Shown piece after piece: positions 1 through 7,612 of a stretch of DNA of 24,249 bases (within the stretch, counting starts at the first letter, position 1; each line of letters begins with the position of its first letter). The translations under genes and the position numbers were made by a program. This stretch comes from Bacteroidales bacterium UBA4893 (lineage in GTDB: Bacteria > Bacteroidota > Bacteroidia > Bacteroidales > P3), in the NCBI GenBank assembly GCA_002399025.1, contig DHCV01000008.1, positions 55,680 through 79,928 of the forward strand, read 5' to 3'. A model generated the notes under the pieces. It was not told where the DNA came from. It worked only from the letters and a program-made list of their open reading frames with translations, and made no database searches.

Positions 1-140
1 TATAAATGAGATGGCATTTCATTAAAACGAAATGCCATTTCGTCCTCATAAAGATAAGGTTTTGACCTCGTCAAAAGGCTGTTTTGGTGTCATCAAAACC
101 AAGTTTTGACTTGTCTTTAATAAGGTTTGAGGATTATAAT
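1..140 (+). repeat. Palindrome-cluster intergenic repeat, copy A (left end cut by window)
   Basis: This non-coding stretch is a run of small inverted repeats. They are an imperfect palindrome at 7-21, a perfect 7+1+7 palindrome CGAAATGCCATTTCG at 28-42, TTTTGAC/GTCAAAA arms at 60-76, nine-bp arms with one G:T pair at 81-99, and CAAGT/ACTTG arms at 100-113. It ends with GTCTTTAATAAGG at 113-125 and GATTAT at 132-137. The same 15-nt palindrome, and the same end with GATTAT at the identical 19-nt offset, occur in the copy at 22452-22597. The left boundary is not visible. The family relationship is inferred from these shared parts; no function is known to me. Confidence 0.55.
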
Positions 141-205
141 CTCCAAATAGCTTGAATTATTTTGGCTTTACATTGCGAACAGTGAATGTTGAGAATATAT
201 TTAAA

Positions 206-244
206 TAAAAAAATCCTAAGCATAATTGAATAGTGCTTAGGATT
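206..244 (-). terminator. Rho-independent terminator of tRNA-Lys
   Basis: Eleven-bp arms AATCCTAAGCA (212-222) and TGCTTAGGATT (234-244) flank an 11-nt loop. Read on the minus strand, the hairpin lies just past the tRNA 3' end at 253 and is followed by TTTTTATTTAA. This is the classic intrinsic terminator layout for the minus strand only. Confidence 0.8.
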
Positions 245-252
245 AAAAGAAG

Positions 253-325
253 TGTCCTCGCGGGGACTCGAACCCCGGACCCATTGATTAAGAGTCAATT
301 GCTCTACCAGCTGAGCTACGAAGAC
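253..325 (-). tRNA. tRNA-Lys (anticodon CTT)
   Basis: On the minus strand this 73-nt stretch folds into a full cloverleaf. The acceptor arm is GTCTTCG/CGAGGAC with one T:G pair, the discriminator base is A, and the D arm is GCTC...GAGC. The anticodon stem ATTGA/TCAAT closes the loop CTCTTAA, giving anticodon CTT. The T arm CGGGG/CCCCG encloses TTCGAGT. CCA is not encoded. It has its own terminator on one side and a promoter-like box on the other, so it is probably a single-gene transcript. Confidence 0.95.
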
Positions 326-350
326 AAGTTTTTCTCTTTTTACGAGGTTG

Positions 351-358
351 CAAAGTTA
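351..358 (-). promoter_or_regulatory. -7 box of tRNA-Lys promoter
   Basis: On the minus strand this reads TAACTTTG, a match to the Bacteroidota -7 consensus TAnnTTTG, 25 nt upstream of the mature tRNA 5' end. No convincing TTG is present at the expected -33 distance, so the call rests on the -7 box and its placement. Confidence 0.5.
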
Positions 359-530
359 TTCATTTTTTCTAATTACATAGCTTTTTTATCATATTTTTAT
401 TTTATTTCTTTGTTTTTGGGGATAAAAAAATCTTGTTTTGAATTTACCTAACTATATTCATATCTTGAAGTTTAGGTGTTTACTTTTATGATTTTCTTCA
501 TAAAAATTAGTTCATAAAAATAAAAATGTA

Positions 531-538
531 TAACTTTG
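531..538 (+). promoter_or_regulatory. -7 box of atp operon promoter
   Basis: TAACTTTG matches TAnnTTTG and lies 68 nt upstream of the atpE start, giving a leader of about 60 nt. The -33 region is weak (TTAG near 507). The absence of any gene between the divergent tRNA and atpE supports transcription starting here. Confidence 0.5.
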
Positions 539-606
539 AACCCAATTTTCTATTGTAGAAGATTAATTTTATTATGATTTTATAACTCAAAAAAACATTA
601 TTAATT

Positions 607-870
607 ATGACTGGATTAAATGTATTATTGGAAGCAGTTACTAATTTAGCTCCTTGGGCTTATGGTTTAGCTGGCATTGGTGCTGGTATGGCAGCAATTG
701 GTGCTGGTTTAGGTATTGGAAATATTGGTAGAAGTGCTATGGATGCACTTGCACGTCAACCTGAAGCCTCAGGCGATATTCGTTCTAATATGATTGTTGC
801 AGCAGCTTTGGTGGAAGGAGCTTCCTTATTTGCTATTGTAACTTGTTTATTAGTTGTATTTATGAAGTAG
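607..870 (+). CDS. atpE: F-type ATP synthase subunit c
   Basis: This is the proteolipid that forms the rotating c-ring of the Fo motor in the inner membrane. The 87 residues form a helical hairpin. A glycine/alanine-rich first helix (about 15-45) is followed by the polar loop ARQPEA (49-54) that contacts F1, then a second helix with the ion-binding carboxylate Glu70 in AAALVEGASLF. The sodium-binding pattern of Ilyobacter-type rings (Gln in helix 1, Glu-Ser in helix 2) is absent: those positions are Ile and Glu-Gly. Proton coupling is therefore inferred. It is the first gene of the operon, and atpB, which usually precedes it, is missing. A perfect palindrome follows the stop codon. Confidence 0.96.
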   Translation: MTGLNVLLEAVTNLAPWAYGLAGIGAGMAAIGAGLGIGNIGRSAMDALARQPEASGDIRSNMIVAAALVEGASLFAIVTCLLVVFMK

Positions 871-873
871 TTT

Positions 874-893
874 ACTCTTTAATATTAAAGAGT
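874..893 (+). other. Intercistronic hairpin between atpE and atpF
   Basis: ACTCTTTAAT (874-883) and ATTAAAGAGT (884-893) form a perfect 20-bp palindrome 3 nt after the atpE stop, followed by a T-rich stretch. It could act as a leaky terminator or an mRNA-stabilising 3' end. Either would raise subunit c output over the downstream subunits, which the multi-copy c-ring requires. The role is inferred; the palindrome is seen directly. Confidence 0.6.
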
Positions 894-920
894 TTAATTC
901 AATTTTTAATATAATTTCTT

Positions 921-1415
921 ATGGAACTGATTACTCCTGGACTTGGTTTAGTGGTTTGGATGACTTTGGTTTTCCTTGTTTTGCTTTTGATTTTGGGCAA
1001 GTTTGGATGGCCTGTAGTATCTAAAATGATTGATGAAAGAGAAAACCTAATTCAAAACTCATTGGACGAGGCTCAAAAAGCAAGAGAAGAGATGGAAAAC
1101 CTCAAGTTTAACAACGATATTCTTTTGAAAAAGGCTTTGGAAGAAAGAGATGAGATTTTAAAAGAGGCTCGTTTGCATGGAGAAACTATTAAGCAAGAGG
1201 CTTTAGTTAAGGCTCAGGAAGAGGCACAAAGGATTGTTGCCTCTGCACGTGATAGTATTAATTATGAAAAGCTTCAAGCCCTAACTGAACTTAAGAATCA
1301 GGTTGCTCAATTCTCAATCGATATTGCTTCCAAAGTTTTGGAACAAGAACTTAAGGAAGGGGATTTCGATAAGAAAATTATTGAAAAAAGGGTTTCTGAG
1401 TTCAACTTTAATTAG
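921..1415 (+). CDS. atpF: F-type ATP synthase subunit b
   Basis: This is the peripheral stalk subunit that anchors F1 to the membrane and resists rotation. It has 164 residues, normal for the family. One membrane helix (about 7-28) is followed by the conserved FGWPVVSKMIDER segment. A long charged coiled coil rich in Glu, Lys and Ala (about 38-125) leads to a C-terminal region that would contact subunit delta. It lies 50 nt after atpE, separated by a palindrome, and 9 nt before atpH. Confidence 0.94.
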   Translation: MELITPGLGLVVWMTLVFLVLLLILGKFGWPVVSKMIDERENLIQNSLDEAQKAREEMENLKFNNDILLKKALEERDEILKEARLHGETIKQEALVKAQEEAQRIVASARDSINYEKLQALTELKNQVAQFSIDIASKVLEQELKEGDFDKKIIEKRVSEFNFN

Positions 1416-1424
1416 ATTACATTT

Positions 1425-1982
1425 ATGAATTCAACTATTCTTTCTTCTCGCTATGCACGTTCACTTATGGATTTGGCAATTGAACAAAATTCATTAGAGA
1501 AAATAATGAGTGATATGTCTTTGATTGGAAAGACATGTAAGGAAAATATGGTTTTGAATGCTGTTATGCGTAATCCAAACATAAATATTGGGAGCAAGAA
1601 AGGAATTGTTAGGGACTTGTTTGCATCTGCAACAGATAAACTTACCTTAGATTTTATTATTCTTTTGATTGAGAAAAGAAGGATAATTTATTTGAAAGAG
1701 ATTGCAAGTGAGTTTAGAGACCTTTATAATAAACATAAGGGAATAAAGGTTGCGAAAATTTATGTTGCTCGAAATATTGAAAGCAGTGCAAAGGAAAAGA
1801 TTATTCATTTGCTTGAAAAGGAATTTAGCAGTAAGATAAAGTTGATTGAAAAGATTGATGCATCAGTTATTGGTGGCTTTAAGATAGTTATTGATGACAA
1901 GATTTATGATGCCTCAATATCAAAACAACTGCAATTGCTAAAGAAGTCTTTTGAAAAGAATTTATACGAAAAAGGATTTTAA
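1425..1982 (+). CDS. atpH: F-type ATP synthase subunit delta
   Basis: This is the F1 subunit that links the top of the alpha3beta3 head to the b stalk (OSCP family). The 185 residues begin SSRYARSLMDLAIEQ, the usual N-terminal helical bundle. The protein continues with the typical LLIEKRRIIYLKEI segment and a C-terminal half containing VIGGFKIVIDDKIYDASI (about 148-165), the family's most conserved patch. Short gaps place it firmly in the operon (9 nt from atpF, 12 nt to atpA). Confidence 0.94.
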   Translation: MNSTILSSRYARSLMDLAIEQNSLEKIMSDMSLIGKTCKENMVLNAVMRNPNINIGSKKGIVRDLFASATDKLTLDFIILLIEKRRIIYLKEIASEFRDLYNKHKGIKVAKIYVARNIESSAKEKIIHLLEKEFSSKIKLIEKIDASVIGGFKIVIDDKIYDASISKQLQLLKKSFEKNLYEKGF

Positions 1983-1994
1983 TAATAAATAAAT

Positions 1995-3575
1995 ATGGTA
2001 GATATTAAGCCTTCAGAGGTTACGGCAATCTTGCGTAATCATTTATCTGATACAAATCTTGACGCTTCCTTAGAAGAAGTTGGGACTATTTTGACTGTTG
2101 GAGATGGTATTGCAAGAGTTTATGGGTTAAATAATGCTCAAAGTGGTGAGTTGGTTTTGTTTGATAACGATGTTCAAGGAATTGTTCAAAACTTGGAGCA
2201 GGATAACGTTGGGGTTGTTATTTTGGGAGATAGCAATAATATTAATGAAGGAGATCTTGTAAAACGTACGAATAGGATTGCTTCAATAAATGTTGGTGAA
2301 GGATTGGTTGGAAGGGTAATAAATACTATTGGAGAACCAATTGATGGTAAGGGAAAGATTGAAGGAGAGTTGTTTGAAATGCCTCTTGAGAGAAAAGCAC
2401 CAGGAGTTATATTCCGTCAGCCAGTTAATGAACCTTTGCAAACAGGAATTAAGGCAATTGACTCTATGATTCCAATTGGAAGAGGACAAAGAGAGTTAAT
2501 TATTGGGGACAGACAAACAGGGAAGACAGCAATTGCTATTGATACCATATTAAATCAAAAGAGTTTCTATGAGCAGGGAAATCCTGTTTATTGTATATAT
2601 GTTGCTTGCGGACAAAAAGGCTCAACTGTTGCAAATATTGTTAAGACTTTGGAAGAAAAAGGAGCAATGCAATATACCATTATTGTTTCTGCTACTGCTT
2701 CCGACTCAGCAGCACTACAATTCTATGCACCTTTTGCAGGAGCATCAATTGGAGAATTTTTCCGTGATACTGGAAGAAGTGCATTAGTAATTTATGATGA
2801 CCTTTCAAAACAAGCTGTTGCCTATCGTGAAGTTTCGCTTCTTCTACGTCGCCCACCTGGACGTGAGGCTTATCCTGGTGATGTGTTTTATCTACATTCC
2901 AGATTATTGGAAAGAGCAGCAAAAATCATAAAGGAAGACAGCGTTGCAAGAAATATGAACGATTTGCCAGAATGCCTTAAAGATAAGGTAAAGGGAGGAG
3001 GCTCATTGACTGCTCTTCCTATTATTGAAACTCAGGCAGGAGACGTTTCGGCCTATATTCCAACAAATGTTATTTCCATTACCGATGGTCAGATATTCTT
3101 GGAAAGTAATTTATTTAATGCAGGTATTCGTCCAGCAATCAACGTTGGTATTTCTGTTTCTCGTGTTGGAGGAAATGCTCAAATCAAATCAATGAAGAAA
3201 ATTGCTGGAACCTTAAAGCTTGACCAAGCACAATATCGCGAATTGGAAGCCTTCTCTAAGTTTAGTTCAGACCTCGACGCAACAACCAAAATGGTTATTG
3301 AAAAAGGGAAACGAAATGTTGAGATTCTAAAACAAAAACAATACTCTCCAATGAAGGTAGAGCATCAAATTGCTATTATTTGTTGTGGTGTCAGAGGCTG
3401 GTTACAGAATATTCCAGCAGAAAGAGTTCATGAGTTTGAGACCGATTATCTTTTCTCCTTAGAAAACAACCATAAAGATGTGTTGGAGAAACTTCGCAAT
3501 GGAATACTTGATGATGAGATATTGGAACGTTTGAAGAAAGTTGCAGGAGAGAAAACATCTAAATATTCTGTATAA
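1995..3575 (+). CDS. atpA: F-type ATP synthase subunit alpha
   Basis: This is the non-catalytic nucleotide-binding subunit of F1, alternating with beta in the head. It has 526 residues. An N-terminal beta-barrel (about 25-95) is followed by the P-loop GDRQTGKT (171-178), Walker B region VIYDDL (265-270) and the RRPPGREAYPGD segment (285-296). ISVSRVGGNAQ supplies the arginine that reaches into the catalytic site. The C-terminal helical domain is complete. Its stop codon overlaps the atpG start by one base (TAATG). Confidence 0.97.
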   Translation: MVDIKPSEVTAILRNHLSDTNLDASLEEVGTILTVGDGIARVYGLNNAQSGELVLFDNDVQGIVQNLEQDNVGVVILGDSNNINEGDLVKRTNRIASINVGEGLVGRVINTIGEPIDGKGKIEGELFEMPLERKAPGVIFRQPVNEPLQTGIKAIDSMIPIGRGQRELIIGDRQTGKTAIAIDTILNQKSFYEQGNPVYCIYVACGQKGSTVANIVKTLEEKGAMQYTIIVSATASDSAALQFYAPFAGASIGEFFRDTGRSALVIYDDLSKQAVAYREVSLLLRRPPGREAYPGDVFYLHSRLLERAAKIIKEDSVARNMNDLPECLKDKVKGGGSLTALPIIETQAGDVSAYIPTNVISITDGQIFLESNLFNAGIRPAINVGISVSRVGGNAQIKSMKKIAGTLKLDQAQYRELEAFSKFSSDLDATTKMVIEKGKRNVEILKQKQYSPMKVEHQIAIICCGVRGWLQNIPAERVHEFETDYLFSLENNHKDVLEKLRNGILDDEILERLKKVAGEKTSKYSV

Positions 3576-4456
3576 TGGCAAACTTAAAAGAGGTACGTAA
3601 TAGAATATCTTCCGTTGGCTCAACAATGCAAATCACTTCTGCAATGAAGATGGTTTCTGCATCAAAACTTCGTAGGGCTCAAAATTCTGTTATAGCTCTT
3701 CGCCCCTATTCATCTTTACTTTCCAACATAATTTCCAACATAATGGAAGATGAGACAGAACTTATGGAAAGTCCTTATGGAAGAAATAATAAGATAGATA
3801 AGGTTCTTATTCTTGTTCTTACCTCCAATAAGGGTCTTTGTGGAGGATTTAATGCTAACATAATTAAAGAAACCAAAAGAGCGATTGAAAGAATATCGAA
3901 AGAAGATAAATATATTAAGGTAGATTTGATAAGTTGTGGGAGAAAGTCTACGGAGTTTTTCCAAAAACAAAAAACCATTAATCTTATTAAAACCTACGAT
4001 TCTATTTGGGACGATTTGACCTTTGAGAAAGTTACTCTAATTACTGAAGAGATAATGAAGATGTTTATTAATAAAGAGTATGACAGAGTGGAAGTGGTTT
4101 ACAACAAATTCAAAAATGCCTCAACACAAATCATTTCTCAAGAAACCTTCCTTCCTCTTACCTCCATGAATGATGATAAGGACAAGCAAATTAGCAAGTT
4201 CTATTTGTTTGAACCTTCAAGAGAGGAGATAGTTGAGAATATTATCCCGCAAGCTCTAAAAACACAACTCTTTCGTTGCTTCTTAGACAGCTTTGCAGCA
4301 GAACATGGAGCCCGTATGACTGCCATGCACAAGGCAACCGATAATGCACAAAACCTTCTTAAAGAACTTAAACTTTCCTACAACAAAGCACGTCAAGCTG
4401 CAATCACCAATGAAATTATTGAAATAAGCTCTGCTGCAGAAGCTTTAAATGGATAG
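3575..4456 (+). CDS. atpG: F-type ATP synthase subunit gamma
   Basis: This is the central shaft of F1; its rotation drives the conformational cycle of the catalytic sites. The 293 residues have the two long terminal helices that form the coiled-coil axle. The N-terminal one carries SAMKMVSASKLRRAQ (about 22-36). The C-terminal one carries ATDNAQNLL and KARQAAITNEIIEI. The middle Rossmann-like domain includes TSNKGLCGGFNANI (about 83-96). It starts inside the atpA stop codon and ends 3 nt before nadB, so translational coupling is likely. Confidence 0.96.
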   Translation: MANLKEVRNRISSVGSTMQITSAMKMVSASKLRRAQNSVIALRPYSSLLSNIISNIMEDETELMESPYGRNNKIDKVLILVLTSNKGLCGGFNANIIKETKRAIERISKEDKYIKVDLISCGRKSTEFFQKQKTINLIKTYDSIWDDLTFEKVTLITEEIMKMFINKEYDRVEVVYNKFKNASTQIISQETFLPLTSMNDDKDKQISKFYLFEPSREEIVENIIPQALKTQLFRCFLDSFAAEHGARMTAMHKATDNAQNLLKELKLSYNKARQAAITNEIIEISSAAEALNG

Positions 4457-4459
4457 ATA

Positions 4460-6013
4460 ATGAGATTTGAAGTTGATTTCCTAATTTTAGGTTCAGGTAT
4501 TGCTGGACTTAGTTTTGCATTGAAAGTAGCTGAATATGGTAAGGTTTGCATCCTCACAAAGGATGACGCCTCCGAAACTTCAACAAAATACGCTCAGGGA
4601 GGGATTGCTGCAGTTATGTATCAACCCGATAGCTACGAAAAACATATTCAAGACACCTTAATTGCTGGAGCAGGCATTTGCGATGAGAAAGCCGTTAGGA
4701 TAACCATAACCGAAAGCACTGAAAGAGTAAAGGAATTGATTCTTTGGGGAACTAATTTTGATAAAAAATCTTCTGGAGCTTACGACCTTGCAAGAGAAGG
4801 AGGGCATTCGGAATTTAGAATACTTCATCATCAAGACAACACAGGTTCGGAAATAGAAAGGGCTCTTCTTGCTAAAGCAAAGGCTCATCCTAACATTACA
4901 ATTAAGGAAAAGCAATATGCCGTTGACCTCATCACTCAGCACCATTTGGGTGAGGAAGTAACACGTTATAGGAAAGATATTGAATGCTATGGTGCCTATG
5001 TTCTTAATCAGCTTGACAATTCAATTGATACTTACTTAGCCAAGTTTACACTTTTGGCAACAGGAGGAAATGGTAATGTTTATAGCACTACCACAAATCC
5101 AATTATTGCAACAGGAGATGGGCAAGCAATGGTTCATAGGGCAAAGGGACATTTGGCTGATATGGAATTTGTGCAGTTCCACCCAACCTCTTTGTATAAT
5201 CCATTGGAAAAACCTTCTTTTTTGATTACTGAAGCAATGCGAGGAGCAGGTGGAATTTTGAAAACTGTTGACGGGAAACCATTTATGCAAAAGTACGATA
5301 AGAGGGAATCCCTTGCACCAAGAGATATTGTTGCTCGAGCAATTGATAATGAGATGAAGGTTAGGGGTGATGACCATGTGTTTTTGGATTGTAGAGGAAT
5401 TGACAAGAATGAAATCATGCGACATTTCCCAAATATTTATGCAAAATGCTTAGAAATTGGGGTAAATATTACTAAGGATATGATACCTGTTGTTCCTGCT
5501 GCACATTATTCTTGTGGAGGAGTGGTTGTGGATGAAAATGCCAAAACAACAATAAATAATCTTTATGCAACAGGAGAATGTGCCAGAACAGGACTTCATG
5601 GTGCAAACCGTTTGGCTTCCAATTCGCTTTTGGAGGCAATAGTTTTCTCTCATCGTGCTGCAATGGACTGCATAAAAAGTATAAATTCAGTAAATTATAA
5701 ACAAGAAGTTCCCGATTGGAATGCTGAAGGGATGGTATTTAATGAAGAAATGGTTCTAATTACTCAAACAGCTAAAGAACTTCAACAAATAATGTCAAAC
5801 TACGTTGGAATTGTACGTTCGGAGCTTCGACTTAAAAGGGCTCTCAATCGTTTGGAGCTTATTTATGAGGAGACAGAAGCAATTTACAATCGTTCAGTTT
5901 TGATTCCCAAGCTTTGTGAATTAAGAAACCTTATTGCCAATTCATATTTAATAATCAAAATGGCAATGGCAAGAAAGGAAAGCGTAGGATTACACTACTT
6001 GGTAAATTATTAA
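4460..6013 (+). CDS. nadB: L-aspartate oxidase
   Basis: This FAD enzyme oxidises L-aspartate to iminoaspartate, the first step of de novo NAD synthesis; NadA then makes quinolinate. The 517 residues include the FAD dinucleotide motif GSGIAGLS (11-18) and the Ser/Gly-rich YAQGGIAAV segment. REGGHS and the FVQFHPTSLY stretch follow, then EAMRGAGG and the C-terminal GLHGANRLASNSLLEA signature shared with succinate dehydrogenase flavoproteins. Its length and the NadB-specific REGGHS context favour NadB over SdhA or FrdA. It sits 3 nt after atpG, an unusual place, and nadA/nadC are not in the window. Its stop codon overlaps that of the convergent PAP2 gene. Confidence 0.94.
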   Translation: MRFEVDFLILGSGIAGLSFALKVAEYGKVCILTKDDASETSTKYAQGGIAAVMYQPDSYEKHIQDTLIAGAGICDEKAVRITITESTERVKELILWGTNFDKKSSGAYDLAREGGHSEFRILHHQDNTGSEIERALLAKAKAHPNITIKEKQYAVDLITQHHLGEEVTRYRKDIECYGAYVLNQLDNSIDTYLAKFTLLATGGNGNVYSTTTNPIIATGDGQAMVHRAKGHLADMEFVQFHPTSLYNPLEKPSFLITEAMRGAGGILKTVDGKPFMQKYDKRESLAPRDIVARAIDNEMKVRGDDHVFLDCRGIDKNEIMRHFPNIYAKCLEIGVNITKDMIPVVPAAHYSCGGVVVDENAKTTINNLYATGECARTGLHGANRLASNSLLEAIVFSHRAAMDCIKSINSVNYKQEVPDWNAEGMVFNEEMVLITQTAKELQQIMSNYVGIVRSELRLKRALNRLELIYEETEAIYNRSVLIPKLCELRNLIANSYLIIKMAMARKESVGLHYLVNY

Positions 6014-6612
6014 GAAAGATTATCGGTCTTTTTGCTTTTATATTTCTTCAAAACAAGTTTGTAGAGTATAACAATTAATAGTCCAATCCCTATTCCCAAT
6101 ATTCCTCCAACAATTACATCTGAAGGATAGTGTACTCCACAATATATTCTTGAGTATCCTACTAAAATTGCCCAAGAATAAATCAAGACAGGGAAGAGTT
6201 TATATTTTTTCCCCAAGACTGAAAATATTGTTGCAAGAGAAAAAGCATTTGCAGCATGAGATGAAACAAAACCATATAGCCCTCCTTTATAATCATATAT
6301 TAGATGCCAAGAAGAAAGCTTAACTAAATTAACCCCCTCCAAAGCATGGCTTGGACGCAATCTTTGAAACACATCTTTAAAACAAAGCACCGATATTCTA
6401 TCAGCAAGTAAGAAAGAAAGGGCAACCAATACTATAAGTATCCAAAAATCTTTGCGGTATTTCTTTATTGTTAGGAGCAAAAAGGCTGAAAGAATGGCTA
6501 AAACGAAGCTAAGATTATGGCTCAAAAATCCAAAGAAATAGTCCAAAAAAGGGGTTCTTAGACTATTTATAAGGTAGAAAAGCTCTGTATCTTTATTCAA
6601 TATTGCTTCCAT
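6010..6612 (-). CDS. PAP2-family membrane phosphatase
   Basis: A 200-residue membrane protein with about five hydrophobic segments and the three phosphatase motifs. KDVFQRLRP (about 79-87) is motif 1. SSHA in GFVSSHAANAF is motif 2, a form common in Bacteroidota in place of PSGH. GYSRIYCGVHYPSD is motif 3, with the Arg and His needed for the phospho-histidine mechanism. Such proteins remove phosphate from undecaprenyl pyrophosphate, phosphatidate or lipid A; the substrate cannot be told from sequence. Its start lies 20 nt inside the 3' end of obgE, so it is the last gene of the hpt-adk-obgE unit. Its stop shares four bases with the nadB stop. Confidence 0.88.
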   Translation of the reverse strand: MEAILNKDTELFYLINSLRTPFLDYFFGFLSHNLSFVLAILSAFLLLTIKKYRKDFWILIVLVALSFLLADRISVLCFKDVFQRLRPSHALEGVNLVKLSSWHLIYDYKGGLYGFVSSHAANAFSLATIFSVLGKKYKLFPVLIYSWAILVGYSRIYCGVHYPSDVIVGGILGIGIGLLIVILYKLVLKKYKSKKTDNLS

Positions 6613-7594
6613 TGAGGGTCTGCCAGATTAAATCTTTCAATTCCATTATTCCCACTCCTGATACAGAAGAAATAAATACTGCCTTTACTTTTTTTGGAAG
6701 AAGTTTTTTCATTTGAGAAATCATTTCCTTATCAAGCATATCACATTTAGTTATTGCAAGAATTCTATCCTTATCCATTAGTTCTGGATTATAGTTTTGA
6801 AGCTCATTAAGAAGTATTTTATATTCTTTTTTTATGTCATCGGCATCGCAAGGAATCATAAAAAGAAGTAAGGAATTTCTTTCAATATGCCTCAAAAAAC
6901 GTATTCCTAAACCTTTTCCCTCAGATGCTCCTTCAATAATTCCAGGTATATCTGCCATTATAAAGGATTGCTCATCCCTATATTTTACAATTCCAAGATT
7001 GGGCACCAAGGTTGTGAATGGATAGTCGGCTATCTCTGGTTTGGCTGCCGAAACAACACTTAATAAAGTGCTCTTTCCTGCATTTGGGAAACCCACCAGA
7101 CCAACATCAGCAAGTATTTTAAGCTCTATTATCTTCCAAGCTTCAATACCTTCTTCTCCTGGTTGGGCATAGCGTGGGGTTTGGTTGGTTGAGGATTTGA
7201 AATGGTCGTTTCCTAATCCTCCTCTTCCTCCTTGAGCAATTATAACTTCTTGCCCATCCTCAACAATCTCACAATCTATCTCCCCTGTTTCAACGTCTTT
7301 GCATATTGTACCTAATGGGACATCAACAATTATATCCTTTCCTTCCCTTCCCGTTAGTCTGTTTCTTCCTCCTCCTTCTCCATCTTCAGCAATAAGATGC
7401 TTAGTGTATTTAAGATGTAATAGAGTCCAGAGTTGCTTGTTTCCCCTCAAAATAATATGCCCTCCTCTTCCTCCATCACCACCATCAGGACCTCCCTTAG
7501 CATTACTTCTTGAGCGAAGTAAATGAGCTGAGCCTGCACCTCCTTTTCCACTACGACAGTTTATCTTTACATAATCTACAAAGTTTGAACGCAT
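6593..7594 (-). CDS. obgE: Obg-family GTPase
   Basis: An essential GTPase that binds the large ribosomal subunit and couples ribosome assembly to nucleotide state. It has 333 residues. The glycine-rich Obg fold (1-158) includes GGPDGGDGGRGG (34-45). The G domain has G1 GFPNAGKST (168-176), G2 YPFTTLVP (191-198), G3 DIPG (215-218), G4 TKCD and G5 SSVSG near the C-terminus. The poorly conserved C-terminal OCT extension of many Obg proteins is missing, so it ends with the G domain. It is 18 nt downstream of the adenylate kinase gene. Confidence 0.96.
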   Translation of the reverse strand: MRSNFVDYVKINCRSGKGGAGSAHLLRSRSNAKGGPDGGDGGRGGHIILRGNKQLWTLLHLKYTKHLIAEDGEGGGRNRLTGREGKDIIVDVPLGTICKDVETGEIDCEIVEDGQEVIIAQGGRGGLGNDHFKSSTNQTPRYAQPGEEGIEAWKIIELKILADVGLVGFPNAGKSTLLSVVSAAKPEIADYPFTTLVPNLGIVKYRDEQSFIMADIPGIIEGASEGKGLGIRFLRHIERNSLLLFMIPCDADDIKKEYKILLNELQNYNPELMDKDRILAITKCDMLDKEMISQMKKLLPKKVKAVFISSVSGVGIMELKDLIWQTLNGSNIE

Positions 7595-7612
7595 ATTATT
7601 TATTTTATTTTG

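Noticed and set aside
233..451. Open frame of 72 codons on the plus strand
   Set aside because: Most of it is the antisense of the tRNA-Lys gene; GTRTPDP-like peptides are a known false product of reading tRNA genes backwards. The rest is T-rich noise.
607..870. Sodium-driven ATP synthase
   Set aside because: The helix-1 Gln and the Glu-Ser/Thr pair of sodium-binding c subunits are replaced by Ile and Glu-Gly, so proton coupling is more likely.
5036..5425. 129-codon frame on the minus strand inside nadB
   Set aside because: It lies wholly within the well-supported nadB gene, has a Ser/Ile/Cys-rich low-complexity composition, and no domain is visible.
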